Shown piece after piece: positions 63,841-64,000 of a stretch of DNA of 64,000 bases (its first letter is position 1; each line of letters starts with the position of its first letter). This DNA comes from Dromiciops gliroides (taxonomy: Eukaryota > Chordata > Mammalia > Microbiotheria > Microbiotheriidae), in contig NC_057866.1 in NCBI RefSeq assembly GCF_019393635.1, forward strand, positions 123,689,897 through 123,753,896. Reading direction: 5' to 3'. The notes beneath the pieces were generated by a model. It saw only the letters and a list, made by a program, of their open reading frames with translations, did no database searches and was not told the origin of the DNA. The position numbers and the translations under genes are program-made.

Positions 63841-64000
63841 GATTCTACTTGAAAACAAATAGTTCCTATGGAACAAAAGCAATAGTGTCTGCTGTGGAGA
63901 AACTCATCTTATGGAAAAGCATGAGAACCAAACTTCTGGAGAGGCAAGTGTGAGGAGGGGCTGAGCTTTTTTAAACTCTAACTAAATCTGCTTTTTAAAA

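Overview
This window is mammalian nuclear DNA, almost certainly from an Australian-type marsupial. It holds about 28 copies of one tRNA/CORE-type SINE, recognisable from a head reading gggcagctaggtggcgcag and a core reading tagctgtgtgaccctgggca. Copies vary from near-intact with target-site duplications (TSDs) to old, and they match the WSINE1/WALLSI kind of Australidelphian SINE rather than the opossum SINE1 consensus as I remember it. Older layers are MAR1-type CORE-SINEs, MIR, L2, L3/CR1, a degraded RTE-like LINE and marsupial L1 3' ends. The two L1 3' ends at 56.6-57.3 kb and 59.7-60.6 kb look dasyurid-like to me, but the species is not settled. Family names are from memory.

Two host genes are present. 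RASL11B, a small atypical Ras-like GTPase, lies complete on the + strand: a CpG-island promoter at about 30.1-31.2 kb, four coding exons between 30,995 and 34.6 kb, and a poly(A) signal at 35,668. The last two coding exons of SCFD2 (Sec1 family domain containing 2) lie on the - strand at 63,396-63,515 and 50,007-50,099. They are separated by a 13.3-kb intron, and the rest of the gene lies beyond the right edge. The tail-to-tail order RASL11B > < SCFD2 is the one known in human 4q12, which supports orthology of the locus.

Layout: 1-30 kb is upstream intergenic DNA filled with SINE/L2/L3/L1/RTE remnants and microsatellites, with no gene I can support. 30.1-35.7 kb is RASL11B. 35.7-48.9 kb is the convergent intergenic space, dominated by a long old L2 and an L3/CR1 piece. 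48.9-64 kb is the SCFD2 3' end and last intron, with a solo-LTR-like fossil in an L2, a young L1 with TSD, and a three-layer nest (SINE in L1 in MIR).

Main oddities: RASL11B as written carries a compensating -1/+1 indel pair in exon 3, a +1 at the C terminus that overrides the family's normal stop, and Glu in place of a conserved Val just before the P-loop. The other-frame translation matches the known protein exactly, so consensus indel errors are the leading explanation. A 10-bp inverted repeat carrying mirrored AATAAA signals sits where SCFD2 transcription should end. I did not find a novel multi-gene system; this is ordinary gene-poor therian sequence with two orthologous genes.
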